Source: Afipia sp. OHSU_II-C1
GTDB taxonomy: Bacteria; Pseudomonadota; Alphaproteobacteria; Rhizobiales; Xanthobacteraceae
DNA length: 64,000 bases
Direction: 5' to 3'
Assembly: GCF_000497575.1 (NCBI RefSeq)
Contig: NZ_APJI01000010.1
Coordinates: 310,001-374,000, forward strand
Positions 35,193-44,110 of this stretch are shown piece by piece. The notes under the pieces were generated by a model. The model saw nothing but the letters and a program-made list of their open reading frames with translations, did no database searches and was not told the origin of the DNA. The first letter of the stretch is position 1. Every line of letters starts with the position of its first letter. A program made the position numbers and the translations under genes.

Positions 35193-36578
35193 TTACTTCC
35201 GCACACACACCAGCCGCAGCACTGACGTCTTGGCGTCGGATGGGCCTGATGCAACCGTCACGCCCTTGGCCTTCAGAAAATCGCGCACCGAATCGGCGGA
35301 GACCAGCAGCGCCTGCGCGGGCAGCGGCGTGCCCGCTGGTCCGGCCACGGCTGCGGGCTTGAGCCGCGCGATGCCGGCGAACCTGCCGCCACTGTCGATG
35401 GCCGCCGCGCCGGAGAAACCAACGGCGGGCTCGGGCGACAGCGTCACGTCGGTGCCCATGGGCGCGGCAACGGCGGCGGCGCTGGTCACGGCATTGCGTC
35501 CGCCCTGGTTTTGCGGATCGGAGATGCCGGTAAGGCTGACGTTGGGGTTCGTTGCGCCATTGCCTGCCATCGCCAGCGGTTTCAAACCGGTCGCTCCGTA
35601 GATGCGCAGCAGCGCCAGTTCGCGCGCCTCGTCGTCGGCGATGCGGGTGGCGTTGCCGTAACCCGGCACCGCGATGGTTATGCAGCCGTCGGTCGCCTGA
35701 CGATCGGCAACGATGGCGCCATCCGCGCTGGCGATGATGCCGGTGGAGTATTCGACCTTCTTGCGCGGCGGCGGGCTGGCCTGCGCGACGCCATTGCCGG
35801 GGAACGGATTGTAGGCGCTCGACATCGCCACCGTCACCGGGATCATGGTGCCTTCGGTGGCCTGATCGTACAGAATGGTGAGAACGCGCACTTCGTCATT
35901 CCGCGTCTGGCCGCGGATATAGAACTTCTTCAGGCCCTGCGATCCGGACAAGACAAAAAAATCAGGCTTCACCACGCTGTAGTCCGCCTTGCGTGCGTTC
36001 AGCTTCTTCTCGCTGGCGGCAACCGTCGCGGTGGTTGCGCCGGGTTCCTTGCGGCGTGCGTATTCGATCTGGATGGTGCCGGTGGCGGATGACCATTTGG
36101 TGCCGCTCACGTCGCTGACGATCAGCGGCACCAGCTTCGACGGCAGGCCGATGCGCGCGCCGCTGGTCGCATCGCTGACGATCTTCCAGCCGACATTGTC
36201 CTGCAATTTTTTCGCGGCGGCGCTGAGTGCACTGCGCTCCTGTGCGTTCAGCACACCGGTTTCCTTGGCGCCGTGATCCTTCTGGAAGGCCTTGATGGCG
36301 GCGACCATCCGGTCGCTGGCCTCGCCGTTGATGACGCCGTTGTAGAGGCTGACCCAGGCCAGATCCGACTGGATGGCAAGACGCTCGGCCTGCTCCATGG
36401 CCTTGGCGGTATCGAGCGGAGCCTGCACGGCCGGACGGATCGGCACCGTCGTCACCGGCTTCGGCTTGATCTGCGTTGGCGCCTGCTTGGCCTGCGGCTG
36501 CTGTTTGGCCGGGGCCTGCGCGACGGCGGAGCTGGGCAGGGCCGCCAATATTGCGGCAATGACGAGCGGCAATTTCAT
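35193..36578 (-). CDS. Exported trypsin-like protein with degenerate catalytic triad
   Basis: 461 residues from ATG 36578. A Sec signal (about 1-20) is followed by a Pro/Lys/Gln-rich linker, a peptidoglycan-binding-like helical segment (about 60-125; AIKAFQKDHGAKETGVL) and a C-terminal trypsin-like beta-barrel. The triad appears mostly lost: the His position in IVADRQATDGC (289-299) has no His, the Asp region reads DEARELALLRI with Glu, and only Ser389 in GFSGAAA remains. I infer a periplasmic pseudoprotease or binding protein. The earlier start at 36608 is possible but weakens the signal peptide. Confidence 0.7.
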   Translation of the reverse strand: MKLPLVIAAILAALPSSAVAQAPAKQQPQAKQAPTQIKPKPVTTVPIRPAVQAPLDTAKAMEQAERLAIQSDLAWVSLYNGVINGEASDRMVAAIKAFQKDHGAKETGVLNAQERSALSAAAKKLQDNVGWKIVSDATSGARIGLPSKLVPLIVSDVSGTKWSSATGTIQIEYARRKEPGATTATVAASEKKLNARKADYSVVKPDFFVLSGSQGLKKFYIRGQTRNDEVRVLTILYDQATEGTMIPVTVAMSSAYNPFPGNGVAQASPPPRKKVEYSTGIIASADGAIVADRQATDGCITIAVPGYGNATRIADDEARELALLRIYGATGLKPLAMAGNGATNPNVSLTGISDPQNQGGRNAVTSAAAVAAPMGTDVTLSPEPAVGFSGAAAIDSGGRFAGIARLKPAAVAGPAGTPLPAQALLVSADSVRDFLKAKGVTVASGPSDAKTSVLRLVCVRK

Positions 36579-36617
36579 GATTGGTCTCGTAGCTGGTAAT
36601 AAGCCCACTCAAGCATA

Positions 36618-36661
36618 GAGCATGATCCCGAAAAGTGGACACCGGTTTTCGGATCATGCTC
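36618..36661. repeat. Palindromic repeat between divergent genes
   Basis: GAGCATGATCC (36618-36628) and GGATCATGCTC (36651-36661) flank GAAAAGTGGACACCGGTTTTC, near-palindromic itself. It is the same family as 29766-29812. A perfect TATAAT follows at 36665-36670, towards moeB, but no -35 at suitable spacing. Confidence 0.85.
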
Positions 36662-36752
36662 CAGTATAATGATCTTTGTCCGCGACAGCGCCGCCGCGGT
36701 TCGATCTGTTCGGCAAAAATATCTGGAAGCGGCGGCTGACGTGGATACAGGG

Positions 36753-37553
36753 ATGCTGACATCTGAAGAACTGGAGCGCTACGCGCGCCATATCGTGTTG
36801 CGCGAGGTCGGCGGCCCCGGCCAAGCCGCGCTGAAAGCCGCCCGGGTGCTGGTGATCGGTGCGGGCGGGCTCGGAGCCCCGGCGCTGATGTATCTGGCCG
36901 CGGCGGGCATCGGCACCCTCGGGGTGGTCGATGATGATGCGGTGTCGCTGTCCAATCTGCAGCGCCAGATCATTCATGCGACGCCGGATGTGGGACGTCC
37001 GAAGGTCGAGAGCGCGGCGGACAGGATTCGCGCGCTCAATCCGCACGTCGGGCTGCGCACCCATGCAGTGCGCCTCAATGCGGCCAATGCTCTCGACATT
37101 CTCGGTGACTACGATGTGGTGGTCGACGGCTCCGACAATTTTTCCACGCGCTATCTGGTGTCGGACGCCTGCTATCTGGCGAAGAAGACGCTGGTCGCAG
37201 GCGCGCTCGGTGTGTTCGATGCCTCGCTGACCACGATCCGCGCGCATGGAACGGATGCGAACGGCAATCTCAATCCAACCTATCGCTGCCTGTTTCCGGA
37301 AGCGCCGCCGCCGGGCACCACGCCGACCTGCGAGGAAGCGGGCGTGCTTGGCGCGCTGGCCGGTGTGCTCGGGTCGATGATGGCGCTGGAGGCGATCCGC
37401 GAGATCGTCGGTTTCGGCGAGAGTCTCGTCGGGCGGCTGGTGATGATCGATGCGCGCGCGATGCGGTTCGAGACGCTGCGTTATGCGCGCGATCCGTCAA
37501 ACCCGCTGAACGGCGACAAGCCGACCATCGTGGATTTGAGCGGGCATAAGTAG
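36753..37553 (+). CDS. moeB: MoeB/ThiF-family adenylyltransferase lacking the zinc cysteines
   Basis: E1-like enzyme that adenylates the C-terminus of a ubiquitin-like sulfur carrier (MoaD or ThiS). It is 266 residues: ATP loop VIGAGGLGAPALMYL (34-48), DDDAVSLSNLQRQIIH, DGSDNFSTR, and TPTCEEAGVLG with Cys193. The usual MoeB zinc site needs two CxxC pairs; only Cys179 (YRCLF) is seen and the C-terminus has none. No rhodanese domain follows. Start uncertain: ATG 36753 or a GTG at 36741. MoeB versus ThiF cannot be settled without the carrier gene. Confidence 0.8.
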   Translation: MLTSEELERYARHIVLREVGGPGQAALKAARVLVIGAGGLGAPALMYLAAAGIGTLGVVDDDAVSLSNLQRQIIHATPDVGRPKVESAADRIRALNPHVGLRTHAVRLNAANALDILGDYDVVVDGSDNFSTRYLVSDACYLAKKTLVAGALGVFDASLTTIRAHGTDANGNLNPTYRCLFPEAPPPGTTPTCEEAGVLGALAGVLGSMMALEAIREIVGFGESLVGRLVMIDARAMRFETLRYARDPSNPLNGDKPTIVDLSGHK

Positions 37554-37592
37554 CTTCTGCGTTTCAGACACTAGGTCCGTTTCAAGCACCAT

Positions 37593-37618
37593 GTCGTCCC
37601 CGCCTTCGCGGGGACGAC
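37593..37618. terminator. Perfect 11-bp hairpin between convergent genes
   Basis: GTCGTCCCCGC (37593-37603) and GCGGGGACGAC (37608-37618) with a CTTC loop. It lies between the convergent moeB and dehydrogenase genes. No long T-run flanks it, so it is either a bidirectional terminator or a dispersed palindromic repeat. Confidence 0.55.
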
Positions 37619-37655
37619 GAGATAAAACCCGATCGGTTGCAGACCAGACGCGTAA

Positions 37656-38660
37656 CTACGCCACACCCGGCAGCACGCGGTCCGGCGGCTTGTGGCCGTC
37701 GAGGAAGGTGCGGATGTTGATCATCACCTTCTCGCCCATCTCGACGCGGCCCTCGAGGGTGGCCGAGCCCATATGCGGCAGCAGCACGACCTTGCCTGCC
37801 TTGGCCAGCCGCACCAGTTTCGGATTCACCGCCGGCTCGTTCTCGAACACATCGAGCGCGGCACCCGCGATCTCGCCGTCCTCGATCAGTTTGGTCAGCG
37901 TCGCCTCGTCGATCACCTCGCCGCGCGCGGTGTTGATGACGTAGGCATCCTTGCGGATCAGCTTGAGCCGCCGCGCCGACAACAGGTGGAACGTCGCCGG
38001 CGTGTGCGGGCAGTTCACCGAGATGAAATCCATCCGCGCCAGCATCTGATCGAGGCTGTCCCAGTAGGTCGCGCCCAATTCTTCCTCGATCTGCGGCGCC
38101 ACCGGGCGGCGATTGTGATAGTGAATCTGCAGCCCGAAGGCGTGGGCGCGGCGCGCCAGCGCCTGACCGATGCGGCCCATGCCGATGATGCCGAGCCGTT
38201 TGCCGCCGATGCGGTGGCCGAGCATCCAGGTCGGCGACCAGCCCGGCCAGTCCTTGCCTTCGGTCAGGACCGATGCGCCCTCGATCAGACGGCGCGGCAC
38301 GGCGAGCAGCAGCGCCATGGTCATGTCGGCGGTGTCTTCGGTCAGAACCTTCGGCGTGTTGGTCACCATGATGCCGCGCGCAATCGCCGCAGCCACATCG
38401 ATGTTGTCGACGCCGTTGCCGAAGTTCGCAATCAGCTTGAGGCGAATGTCCGGCTGGCTGAGAAGCTCGGCGGTGATCTCGTCGGACACCGTCGGCACCA
38501 GGATATCGGCGGTGCGGATGGCTTCGGCGAGCTGCTCCGTCGTCATCGGGGTATCGTCGAGATTGAGACGGGTGTCGAAAAGCTCGCGCATGCGCGTTTC
38601 GGTGCTGTCAGGCAGCTTGCGCGTGACCACCACCAGAGGCTTTTTCTTACCCGCAACCAT
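37656..38660 (-). CDS. D-2-hydroxyacid dehydrogenase (glyoxylate/hydroxypyruvate reductase-like)
   Basis: 334-residue NAD(P)-dependent dehydrogenase. The nucleotide loop is GMGRIGQALARRAHAFG with HYHNRRP after it; Arg and Arg/Lys in that position hint at NADPH use. Catalytic Arg, Glu and His are in NFGNGVDNIDV to NTARGEVID, ALDVFENEP and LLPHMGSAT. It resembles the GyaR/GhrB group more than PGDH because no ACT domain is present. A single leftward gene between moeB and a 330-base gap. Confidence 0.88.
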   Translation of the reverse strand: MVAGKKKPLVVVTRKLPDSTETRMRELFDTRLNLDDTPMTTEQLAEAIRTADILVPTVSDEITAELLSQPDIRLKLIANFGNGVDNIDVAAAIARGIMVTNTPKVLTEDTADMTMALLLAVPRRLIEGASVLTEGKDWPGWSPTWMLGHRIGGKRLGIIGMGRIGQALARRAHAFGLQIHYHNRRPVAPQIEEELGATYWDSLDQMLARMDFISVNCPHTPATFHLLSARRLKLIRKDAYVINTARGEVIDEATLTKLIEDGEIAGAALDVFENEPAVNPKLVRLAKAGKVVLLPHMGSATLEGRVEMGEKVMINIRTFLDGHKPPDRVLPGVA

Positions 38661-38990
38661 TCTTCCAGAGGCCCTTCGATATTGAGCGGAGTCACCGTTT
38701 CCGGACAGTTTGGTCCGGCCGTTCAGTTCACATTAACCGGCCTGTTCGAAGGTAGAAATTCGTTGTCGGTCCGGTAAGCTTTTCGCAGCTTTTCAGGCGC
38801 TTGGCCCGTGGTCCCTCTCTAGCAGAAGACCGCGCCAAGACAAGAACCCCAGGGGGCGCGTGGCGGGTCTTCAAGGCTCCCCGCAGACCCTTCAGAGGTT
38901 CCTGAAAGTGCGGTCGCGGTGCTCGGGGATGCCGCTGGCGCGACGGACGGCGGGGACGCGGCATTGGGGGCCGCACGAAGGAACGTTGCT
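38661..38990. other. Intergenic gap with no supported gene
   Basis: 330 bases between the divergent dehydrogenase and SH3 genes. An 82-codon leftward ORF (38728-38976) has an Arg/Pro-rich shadow composition. I see no tRNA or clear RNA gene. It must contain both promoters; only the AAGGA site at about 38978-38982 before the SH3 gene is clear. Confidence 0.6.
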
Positions 38991-39524
38991 ATGGGATTTG
39001 CTCGGAATTTTGCGTTGCTTGCGGGGATTTGTGCGCTCTGGCTCGCGTCGTCCGCGACCGGTTTCGCGGCGAAGGACAAGGATGCCGTGGCGACCGCCAG
39101 CGGTCTGCCGGTGCCGCGCTATGTCAGCCTCAAATCAGACCACGTCAATGTCCGTGCCGGACCGACCAAGGACCAGGATGTGACCTGGATCTACACGCGC
39201 TCCGGCCTGCCGGTGGAGATCACCGCCGAGTTCGAGAACTGGCGGCGCGTGCGCGATTCGGAAGGCGCGGAAGGCTGGGTCTATCATTCGCTGCTGTCGG
39301 GCAAGCGCACCGCGGTCGTCACCATGAAGAAGAAGGACGATCTGGCGCCGATCTATGACAGCGCCGATGCCAGCAGCGCCGTCGCGGCGAAGCTTCAGGC
39401 CGGCGTGGTCGTGACCGTCAAGCGCTGCAACAACGGCTGGTGCCGCGTTGCCGGCAGCGGTTTCGACGGCTGGATCGAACAGCAGCGGCTGTGGGGCGTC
39501 TATGCCGACGAGAAGGTGAACTGA
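38991..39524 (+). CDS. Exported SH3-domain protein
   Basis: 177 residues from ATG 38991. The signal peptide is about 1-27 (LLAGICALWLASSATGFAAK). Two bacterial SH3-like domains follow: PRYVSLKSDHVNVRAGPTKD to GWVYHSLLSGKR (about 40-110) and APIYDSADASSAVAAKLQAG to SGFDGWIEQQRLWGVY (about 120-172). Such proteins bind peptidoglycan or cell-wall peptides; the function is not defined. A good AAGGA site 9 bases upstream decides the start; the longer reading from 38919 lacks a signal peptide at its N-terminus. A terminator follows. Confidence 0.85.
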   Translation: MGFARNFALLAGICALWLASSATGFAAKDKDAVATASGLPVPRYVSLKSDHVNVRAGPTKDQDVTWIYTRSGLPVEITAEFENWRRVRDSEGAEGWVYHSLLSGKRTAVVTMKKKDDLAPIYDSADASSAVAAKLQAGVVVTVKRCNNGWCRVAGSGFDGWIEQQRLWGVYADEKVN

Positions 39525-39537
39525 CGTCCAAAAGCAG

Positions 39538-39564
39538 ATCGCCGGGCAGGGCCCGGCGATTTTG
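39538..39564 (+). terminator. Terminator of the SH3 gene
   Basis: ATCGCCGGGC (39538-39547) and GCCCGGCGAT (39551-39560) with loop AGG, followed by TTTG. It lies between the SH3 gene and the convergent irr. Confidence 0.8.
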
Positions 39565-39587
39565 TATTCAAGACAATGAAGAGCGGC

Positions 39588-40088
39588 TTAGCGCTTCTTG
39601 CGCAGGCGCACGACCATGTCGATACGGCTGATCTCGTAGCCTTCCGGCACGTCCGGCATCTTCTGCAGCACGAGGTTCGGGTCGGGAATATCGACCAGCT
39701 CGTGGTTGCCTTCCATGTAGAAGTGATGATGCGCGCTGGTGTTGGTGTCGAAATAGGTCTTGGTGCCGTCGACACTGACCTGACGCAGCAGACCGGCTTC
39801 GGTGAGCTGGTTGAGCGTGTTGTAGACGGTGGCCAGCGACACCGGCACCTTGGCGTGGGTCGCTTCCTCGTAGAGCATTTCGGCGGTCAGGTGGCGCCCG
39901 CCCTTGCCGAACAGCAGCCAGCCCAGCGCCATGCGCTGACGGGTCGGACGCAGCCCGACCGATTGCAACATTTCGTTGACGTCATGCCACGGACATCCGG
40001 TGAGCGCCGGCGCATGCCCATGGTGGGCGCGCTCGTCGTGCTTGGTCTCGTTGGTTACAACGTCATCCATCAGAACACTCGTACGCAT
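39588..40088 (-). CDS. irr: Iron response regulator Irr (Fur family, heme-sensing)
   Basis: Fur-superfamily repressor/activator of the alphaproteobacteria that controls heme synthesis and iron genes and is degraded on heme binding. It has up to 166 residues. The heme-regulatory motif GCPWHD (Cys32 in this numbering) lies in the N-terminus, the winged helix spans about 35-110 (RPTRQRMALGWLLFGKGGRH, PVSLATVYNTLNQL), and a His cluster SAHHHFYMEG forms the second heme site. The ATG at 40070 is an alternative start. Its presence with the GCPWHD motif points to the Bradyrhizobium group. It is divergent from fabA. Confidence 0.95.
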   Translation of the reverse strand: MRTSVLMDDVVTNETKHDERAHHGHAPALTGCPWHDVNEMLQSVGLRPTRQRMALGWLLFGKGGRHLTAEMLYEEATHAKVPVSLATVYNTLNQLTEAGLLRQVSVDGTKTYFDTNTSAHHHFYMEGNHELVDIPDPNLVLQKMPDVPEGYEISRIDMVVRLRKKR

Positions 40089-40132
40089 TGGAGCAGCCGG
40101 TGACCGCCCGCTGAAAAGGCTTGTTGCCCCCA

Positions 40133-40161
40133 GTTATAGGAAAGGATGCAGTTACATGCAA
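40133..40161 (-). promoter_or_regulatory. Probable irr promoter with palindromic elements
   Basis: On the minus strand TATAAC (40138-40133; 5/6) lies 17 bases from a weak -35 TTGCAT (40161-40156). TGCA-N6-TGCA (40147-40160) and a longer AGTT/AACT imperfect palindrome overlap the -35, consistent with an operator; the regulator is not identifiable. Confidence 0.45.
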
Positions 40162-40303
40162 GTTTTTCGCAACTGGCGGGGGGCGTTTTAGGTTAAAAAC
40201 GGCCTCGAATCGGGCTGTTCCAGCCACTTTGACCCTCGGTGGGCCTATGTTAGAGGTCCCGCGGAGTTGCCGCAGAACCGGCATGTCAAAATAAGGGATC
40301 CAG

Positions 40304-40834
40304 ATGAAAGACCGCCGGAACAGCTACGCCTATGAAGAGCTCCTGGCCTGTGGCCGGGGCGAGCTGTTCGGAGCGGGCAATGCCCAACTCCCGCTGCCGC
40401 CGATGCTGATGTTCGACCGGATCACGGAGATCACCGATACCGGCGGTGAGTACGGCAAAGGTCTCGTTCGCGCCGAACTCGATGTGAAATCAGACCTGTG
40501 GTTCTTCGGATGCCATTTCAAGGGAGACCCGGTGATGCCGGGCTGCCTCGGGCTCGATGCGCTGTGGCAAATGGTCGGCTTTTTTCTCGGCTGGTCCGGC
40601 GGGCCGGGGCGAGGCCGCGCGCTGGGACTGAGCGAACTCAAGTTCACCGGTCAGGTTCTGCCGGGCGTCACCAAGGTCGTGTACACTATCGATGTGAAAC
40701 GCGTGATGCGCTCCAAGCTCTGGCTGGGCATTGCCGACGGCACGCTGTCGGCCGATGGCGAGATCATCTATCGCGCCAAGGATTTGAAAGTTGGCCTGCT
40801 GCCGCGTGATGCCGCATTGCAGCCGGGAACATAA
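40304..40834 (+). CDS. fabA: 3-hydroxydecanoyl-ACP dehydratase/isomerase
   Basis: Introduces the double bond of unsaturated fatty acids anaerobically by dehydrating 3-hydroxydecanoyl-ACP and isomerising trans-2 to cis-3. It is a 176-residue hot-dog fold. The active-site His is in [19 protein letters not shown] and the Asp in the same segment (LGLDALWQ); [10 protein letters not shown] is at the N-terminus. The start has an AAGGGA site. First gene of fabA-fabB-fabV. Confidence 0.97.
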   Translation: MKDRRNSYAYEELLACGRGELFGAGNAQLPLPPMLMFDRITEITDTGGEYGKGLVRAELDVKSDLWFFGCHFKGDPVMPGCLGLDALWQMVGFFLGWSGGPGRGRALGLSELKFTGQVLPGVTKVVYTIDVKRVMRSKLWLGIADGTLSADGEIIYRAKDLKVGLLPRDAALQPGT

Positions 40835-40945
40835 TGCAGGATCGATAGGCTCACGCAAATTGAGCTTCGGAATTGCCGGTTACAGAACCGGCGCGGGCAA
40901 TAGAAGGCGCAAGTTTCAAGGCGCAGCAACTAAAGGCGAGGAATT

Positions 40946-42169
40946 ATGAGGCGAGTTGTGGTCACGGGGATGGGCATTGTCTCTTCCATCGGAAACAACA
41001 CTCAGGAAGTGCTTGCGAGCCTCTACGAAGCCAAGCCAGGCATCACCCATTCGGAAGACTATGCCAAGCTCGGCTTCCGGTCGCAGGTGTTCGGCAAGCC
41101 GACGCTGAATCCAGCGGATGTTGTCGATCGCCGTGCGATGCGTTTTCTCGGCGAGGGCGCTGCGTGGAATCACGTCGCCATGGAGCAGGCGATCCGCGAC
41201 TCAGGCCTGGAAGAAACCGACATCGTCAATCCGCGCACCGGCATCATCATGGGCTCGGGCGGTCCGTCCGCGCGCGCCATCGTCGATGCCGCCGACATCA
41301 CCCGCACCAAGGGACCGAAGCGTGTCGGTCCGTTCGCGGTGCCGAAAGCGATGTCGTCGACCGCGTCCGCGACATTGGCCACCTGGTTCAAGATCAAGGG
41401 CGTCAACTATTCGATCTCGTCGGCCTGCGCCACGTCCAACCATTGCATCGGCAATGCCTATGAGACGATCCAGGTCGGCAAGCAGGACATCATCTTCGCC
41501 GGCGGCTGCGAGGATCTCGACTGGACCATGTCCGTGCTGTTCGATGCGATGGGCGCGATGTCGTCGAAATACAACGACACGCCGGCGACCGCGTCGCGCG
41601 CCTATGACGTCAGCCGCGATGGCTTCGTCATCGCGGGCGGCGCTGGCGTCCTCGTGCTTGAGGAGCTTGAACACGCCAAGGCGCGCGGCGCGCGGATTTA
41701 CGGCGAGATCGTCGGCTACGGCGCGACCTCGGACGGCTACGACATGGTTGCGCCATCGGGCGAGGGCGCCGAGCGCTGCATGAAAATGGCGATGTCGACC
41801 GTGAACGTCCCGATCGATTACATCAATCCGCATGCGACTTCGACGCCGGCCGGCGACCCGCCGGAAATCGGCGCCATCCGCGCGGTGTTCGGCACCGGCG
41901 ACAAGTGCCCGCCGATCGCGGCGACCAAATCGCTGACCGGCCATTCGCTGGGCGCGACCGGCGTGCAGGAGGCGATCTATTCGCTCCTGATGATGAACAA
42001 CGGTTTCATCTGTGAGAGCGCCAACATCACCGAACTCGATCCGGCGTTCGCCGACATGCCGATCGTGCGCAAGCGCATCGACAACGCCAAGATCGGCGCG
42101 GTGCTGTCGAACTCGTTCGGCTTTGGCGGCACCAATGCGACGCTCGTGTTCAAGCGGCTGGATGCGTAA
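40946..42169 (+). CDS. fabB: Beta-ketoacyl-ACP synthase I
   Basis: Condensing enzyme that elongates cis-3-decenoyl-ACP, acting with FabA for unsaturated fatty acids. It is 407 residues. The catalytic Cys is in [12 protein letters not shown], and the two His are in [12 protein letters not shown] and [26 protein letters not shown] closes the active site. It follows fabA by 111 bases with its own strong AGGCGAGGA ribosome-binding site. Confidence 0.97.
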   Translation: MRRVVVTGMGIVSSIGNNTQEVLASLYEAKPGITHSEDYAKLGFRSQVFGKPTLNPADVVDRRAMRFLGEGAAWNHVAMEQAIRDSGLEETDIVNPRTGIIMGSGGPSARAIVDAADITRTKGPKRVGPFAVPKAMSSTASATLATWFKIKGVNYSISSACATSNHCIGNAYETIQVGKQDIIFAGGCEDLDWTMSVLFDAMGAMSSKYNDTPATASRAYDVSRDGFVIAGGAGVLVLEELEHAKARGARIYGEIVGYGATSDGYDMVAPSGEGAERCMKMAMSTVNVPIDYINPHATSTPAGDPPEIGAIRAVFGTGDKCPPIAATKSLTGHSLGATGVQEAIYSLLMMNNGFICESANITELDPAFADMPIVRKRIDNAKIGAVLSNSFGFGGTNATLVFKRLDA

Positions 42170-42241
42170 TATCATTTTGCCTCTCCCGCGCGTGATGGAG
42201 AGGCTGGCAGAACAATTGCAACGATTTGAAATGGGGTGGGC

Positions 42242-43414
42242 ATGATTATCGAACCGCGCGTGCGAGGCTTCATCTGCACGACGGCACATCCCGAAGGTTG
42301 CGCCAGAAACGTTCGCGAGCAAATCGACTACGTTCTCAAGCAGGGCGCGCTTGCTCAAAGTCCCAAGCGCGTTGCCGTGCTGGGCTGCTCGACGGGTTAC
42401 GGCCTTGCGAGCCGCATCGTCGCGACCTTCGCCGGCGGCGCGGACACCATCGGCGTGTCGCTGGAGCGGGAGCCTACGGCGACCAGGACGGGCAGCGCCG
42501 GGTGGTACAACAATCGTGCGTTTGAAATCGAAGCTAAAAAAATTGGCCGAGATCCTGTCACGCTGGAAGGCGATGCCTTCTCCAACGAATTGAAGGATGC
42601 CTTTATCGAGCGTGTGCGCGAAAAATTCGGACAGCTCGACCTTCTGGTCTACAGCATGGCCGCCCCGGTGCGGACGGACCCCGACACGGGCATCACGTAT
42701 CGTTCGGCGATCAAGCCGCTCGGCGCCCCTGTCGAGATCAAGACCCTCAACACGGAAAGCGGCGAGGTTTACGAGACCGTCATTGCGCCTGCCACGGAAG
42801 ATGAGGCGACGGCGACGGTCGCGGTGATGGGCGGCGATGACTGGAAGCGCTGGATTGACCGGCTCGCGGATGCAGGCGTTCTGGCGCCCGGCTTCCGCAC
42901 GCTCAATTACACCTATATCGGCAGCGAACTGACCTGGCCGATCTACTGGAAGGGCACGCTCGGCCGCGCCAAGGTCGATCTCGACCGCAAGGCGGACGAC
43001 ATCCGCAGCCGCCTCGGGCGCGACGCAGCGCGCGTGGTGGCGCTGAAGGCCGTGGTCACACAGGCAAGTTCAGCCATTCCGGTGGTGCCGCTTTATGGGA
43101 CGGTGCTGTTCAAGGTCATGAAGCAGCTCGGACTTCATGAAGGATGTATCGAACAGATCGATCGCCTGTTCCGGACCAGCCTCGGCCCCGATGCCAAGGT
43201 CGATGACGCGCTGCGTCTTCGGCTCGACGACTGGGAGCTCTCGGACAATGTTCAGAAAGAGGTGCTGCGCCGCTGGCCGCTGCTGACCACCGAAACCCTC
43301 GGCGAACTGGCGGACCTGCCGGAATACAAGAGTCAGTTCCTGCGCCTGTTCGGGTTTGGCCTCGACGGCGTTGACTATGCCAAGGACGTCGATCCGCGCG
43401 TCGTGCCCGGCTAG
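42242..43414 (+). CDS. fabV: Enoyl-ACP/enoyl-CoA reductase FabV
   Basis: NADH-dependent trans-2-enoyl reductase, the last step of each fatty acid elongation cycle. It is 390 residues, much larger than FabI (about 260-270). The N-terminus MIIEPRVRGFICTTAHPEGC and the nucleotide loop VAVLGCSTGYGLASRI are FabV-specific. The catalytic Tyr235 and Lys244 form the Y-x8-K motif in PIYWKGTLGRAK, and WYNNRAFE is also present. The ATG 42242 (MII) fits the family better than the GTG at 42236. FabI is the usual third gene in this irr-fabA-fabB neighbourhood, so this is probably a displacement. FabV enzymes are typically insensitive to triclosan. Confidence 0.93.
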   Translation: MIIEPRVRGFICTTAHPEGCARNVREQIDYVLKQGALAQSPKRVAVLGCSTGYGLASRIVATFAGGADTIGVSLEREPTATRTGSAGWYNNRAFEIEAKKIGRDPVTLEGDAFSNELKDAFIERVREKFGQLDLLVYSMAAPVRTDPDTGITYRSAIKPLGAPVEIKTLNTESGEVYETVIAPATEDEATATVAVMGGDDWKRWIDRLADAGVLAPGFRTLNYTYIGSELTWPIYWKGTLGRAKVDLDRKADDIRSRLGRDAARVVALKAVVTQASSAIPVVPLYGTVLFKVMKQLGLHEGCIEQIDRLFRTSLGPDAKVDDALRLRLDDWELSDNVQKEVLRRWPLLTTETLGELADLPEYKSQFLRLFGFGLDGVDYAKDVDPRVVPG

Positions 43415-43436
43415 TCGGTCTGAAGTCTTCTGGACC

Positions 43437-44033
43437 TCACCCCGCGGCAAGTTCCTGCGCACGCTGGAACGCGGGACGTTCGGCGCAGCGATCGAGATAG
43501 CGATCAAACGCCGGACGCGCCGGCACCATCTTGAACGAACGCACGGCGAAGTTCAGGCCCGAGCCGATGGCGATATCGGCGGCGGAGAAATTCTCGCCGA
43601 GAATCCACGGACCTTCTTCCAGCGCAGCTTCCAGCACGTCGAATACGCGCTGCGCATCGCCCCATCCGGCGGCGACCGGATTCAATTCCATCTTGGTGGC
43701 GATCTGGGCGATGGCGGGTTCGATGCAGCCCGGCGCGAAAAACAGCCAATACAGATATTTCGCGCGATGCGAGTCACCGAGGTCCGGCGCGAGCTTCGCC
43801 TGCGGATAACGTTCGGCGACATACGCGCAGATCGCAGCGGCTTCCGCCAGCGTCGCATCGCCATCCGCAAGAGCCGGAACCTTGCCCATCGGATTGACGG
43901 CAAGAAACTCGAGCGTGCGCTGCGAGCCCTTGTGAATGTCGATCAGAACACGCTCATACGGAACGCCGGTCTCCTCCATCAGCCACAGCGTGGTGAACGA
44001 CCGCGTGCGCGGTGACCAGTAGAGTTTCATCAT
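43437..44033 (-). CDS. Glutathione S-transferase family protein
   Basis: 198 residues from ATG 44033. The thioredoxin-like N-domain shows KLYWSPRTRSFTTLWLMEE with a Ser as the possible active residue. NPMGKVPAL carries the cis-Pro, and DATLAEAAAICAYVAERYP the Glu/Ala glutathione loop. The helical C-domain contains GPWILGENFSAADIAIG. Exact substrate unknown. The ribosome-binding site GGGAGG lies 7 bases before 44033. The longer reading to 44150 crosses the katG terminator and is rejected. It is convergent with fabV, separated by 22 bases. Confidence 0.88.
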   Translation of the reverse strand: MMKLYWSPRTRSFTTLWLMEETGVPYERVLIDIHKGSQRTLEFLAVNPMGKVPALADGDATLAEAAAICAYVAERYPQAKLAPDLGDSHRAKYLYWLFFAPGCIEPAIAQIATKMELNPVAAGWGDAQRVFDVLEAALEEGPWILGENFSAADIAIGSGLNFAVRSFKMVPARPAFDRYLDRCAERPAFQRAQELAAG

Positions 44034-44110
44034 GGTCATGCCTCCCGGAGGAATATTTTTCCCCTTTGTGCGGGGATTCGAGGCATGGCGCAAGCGCGCG
44101 AGATCAAAGG

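Noticed and set aside
38728-38976. 82-codon leftward ORF in the 38.7-39.0 kb gap
   Set aside because: Arg/Pro-rich, no ribosome-binding site or family; ordinary GC-rich noise.
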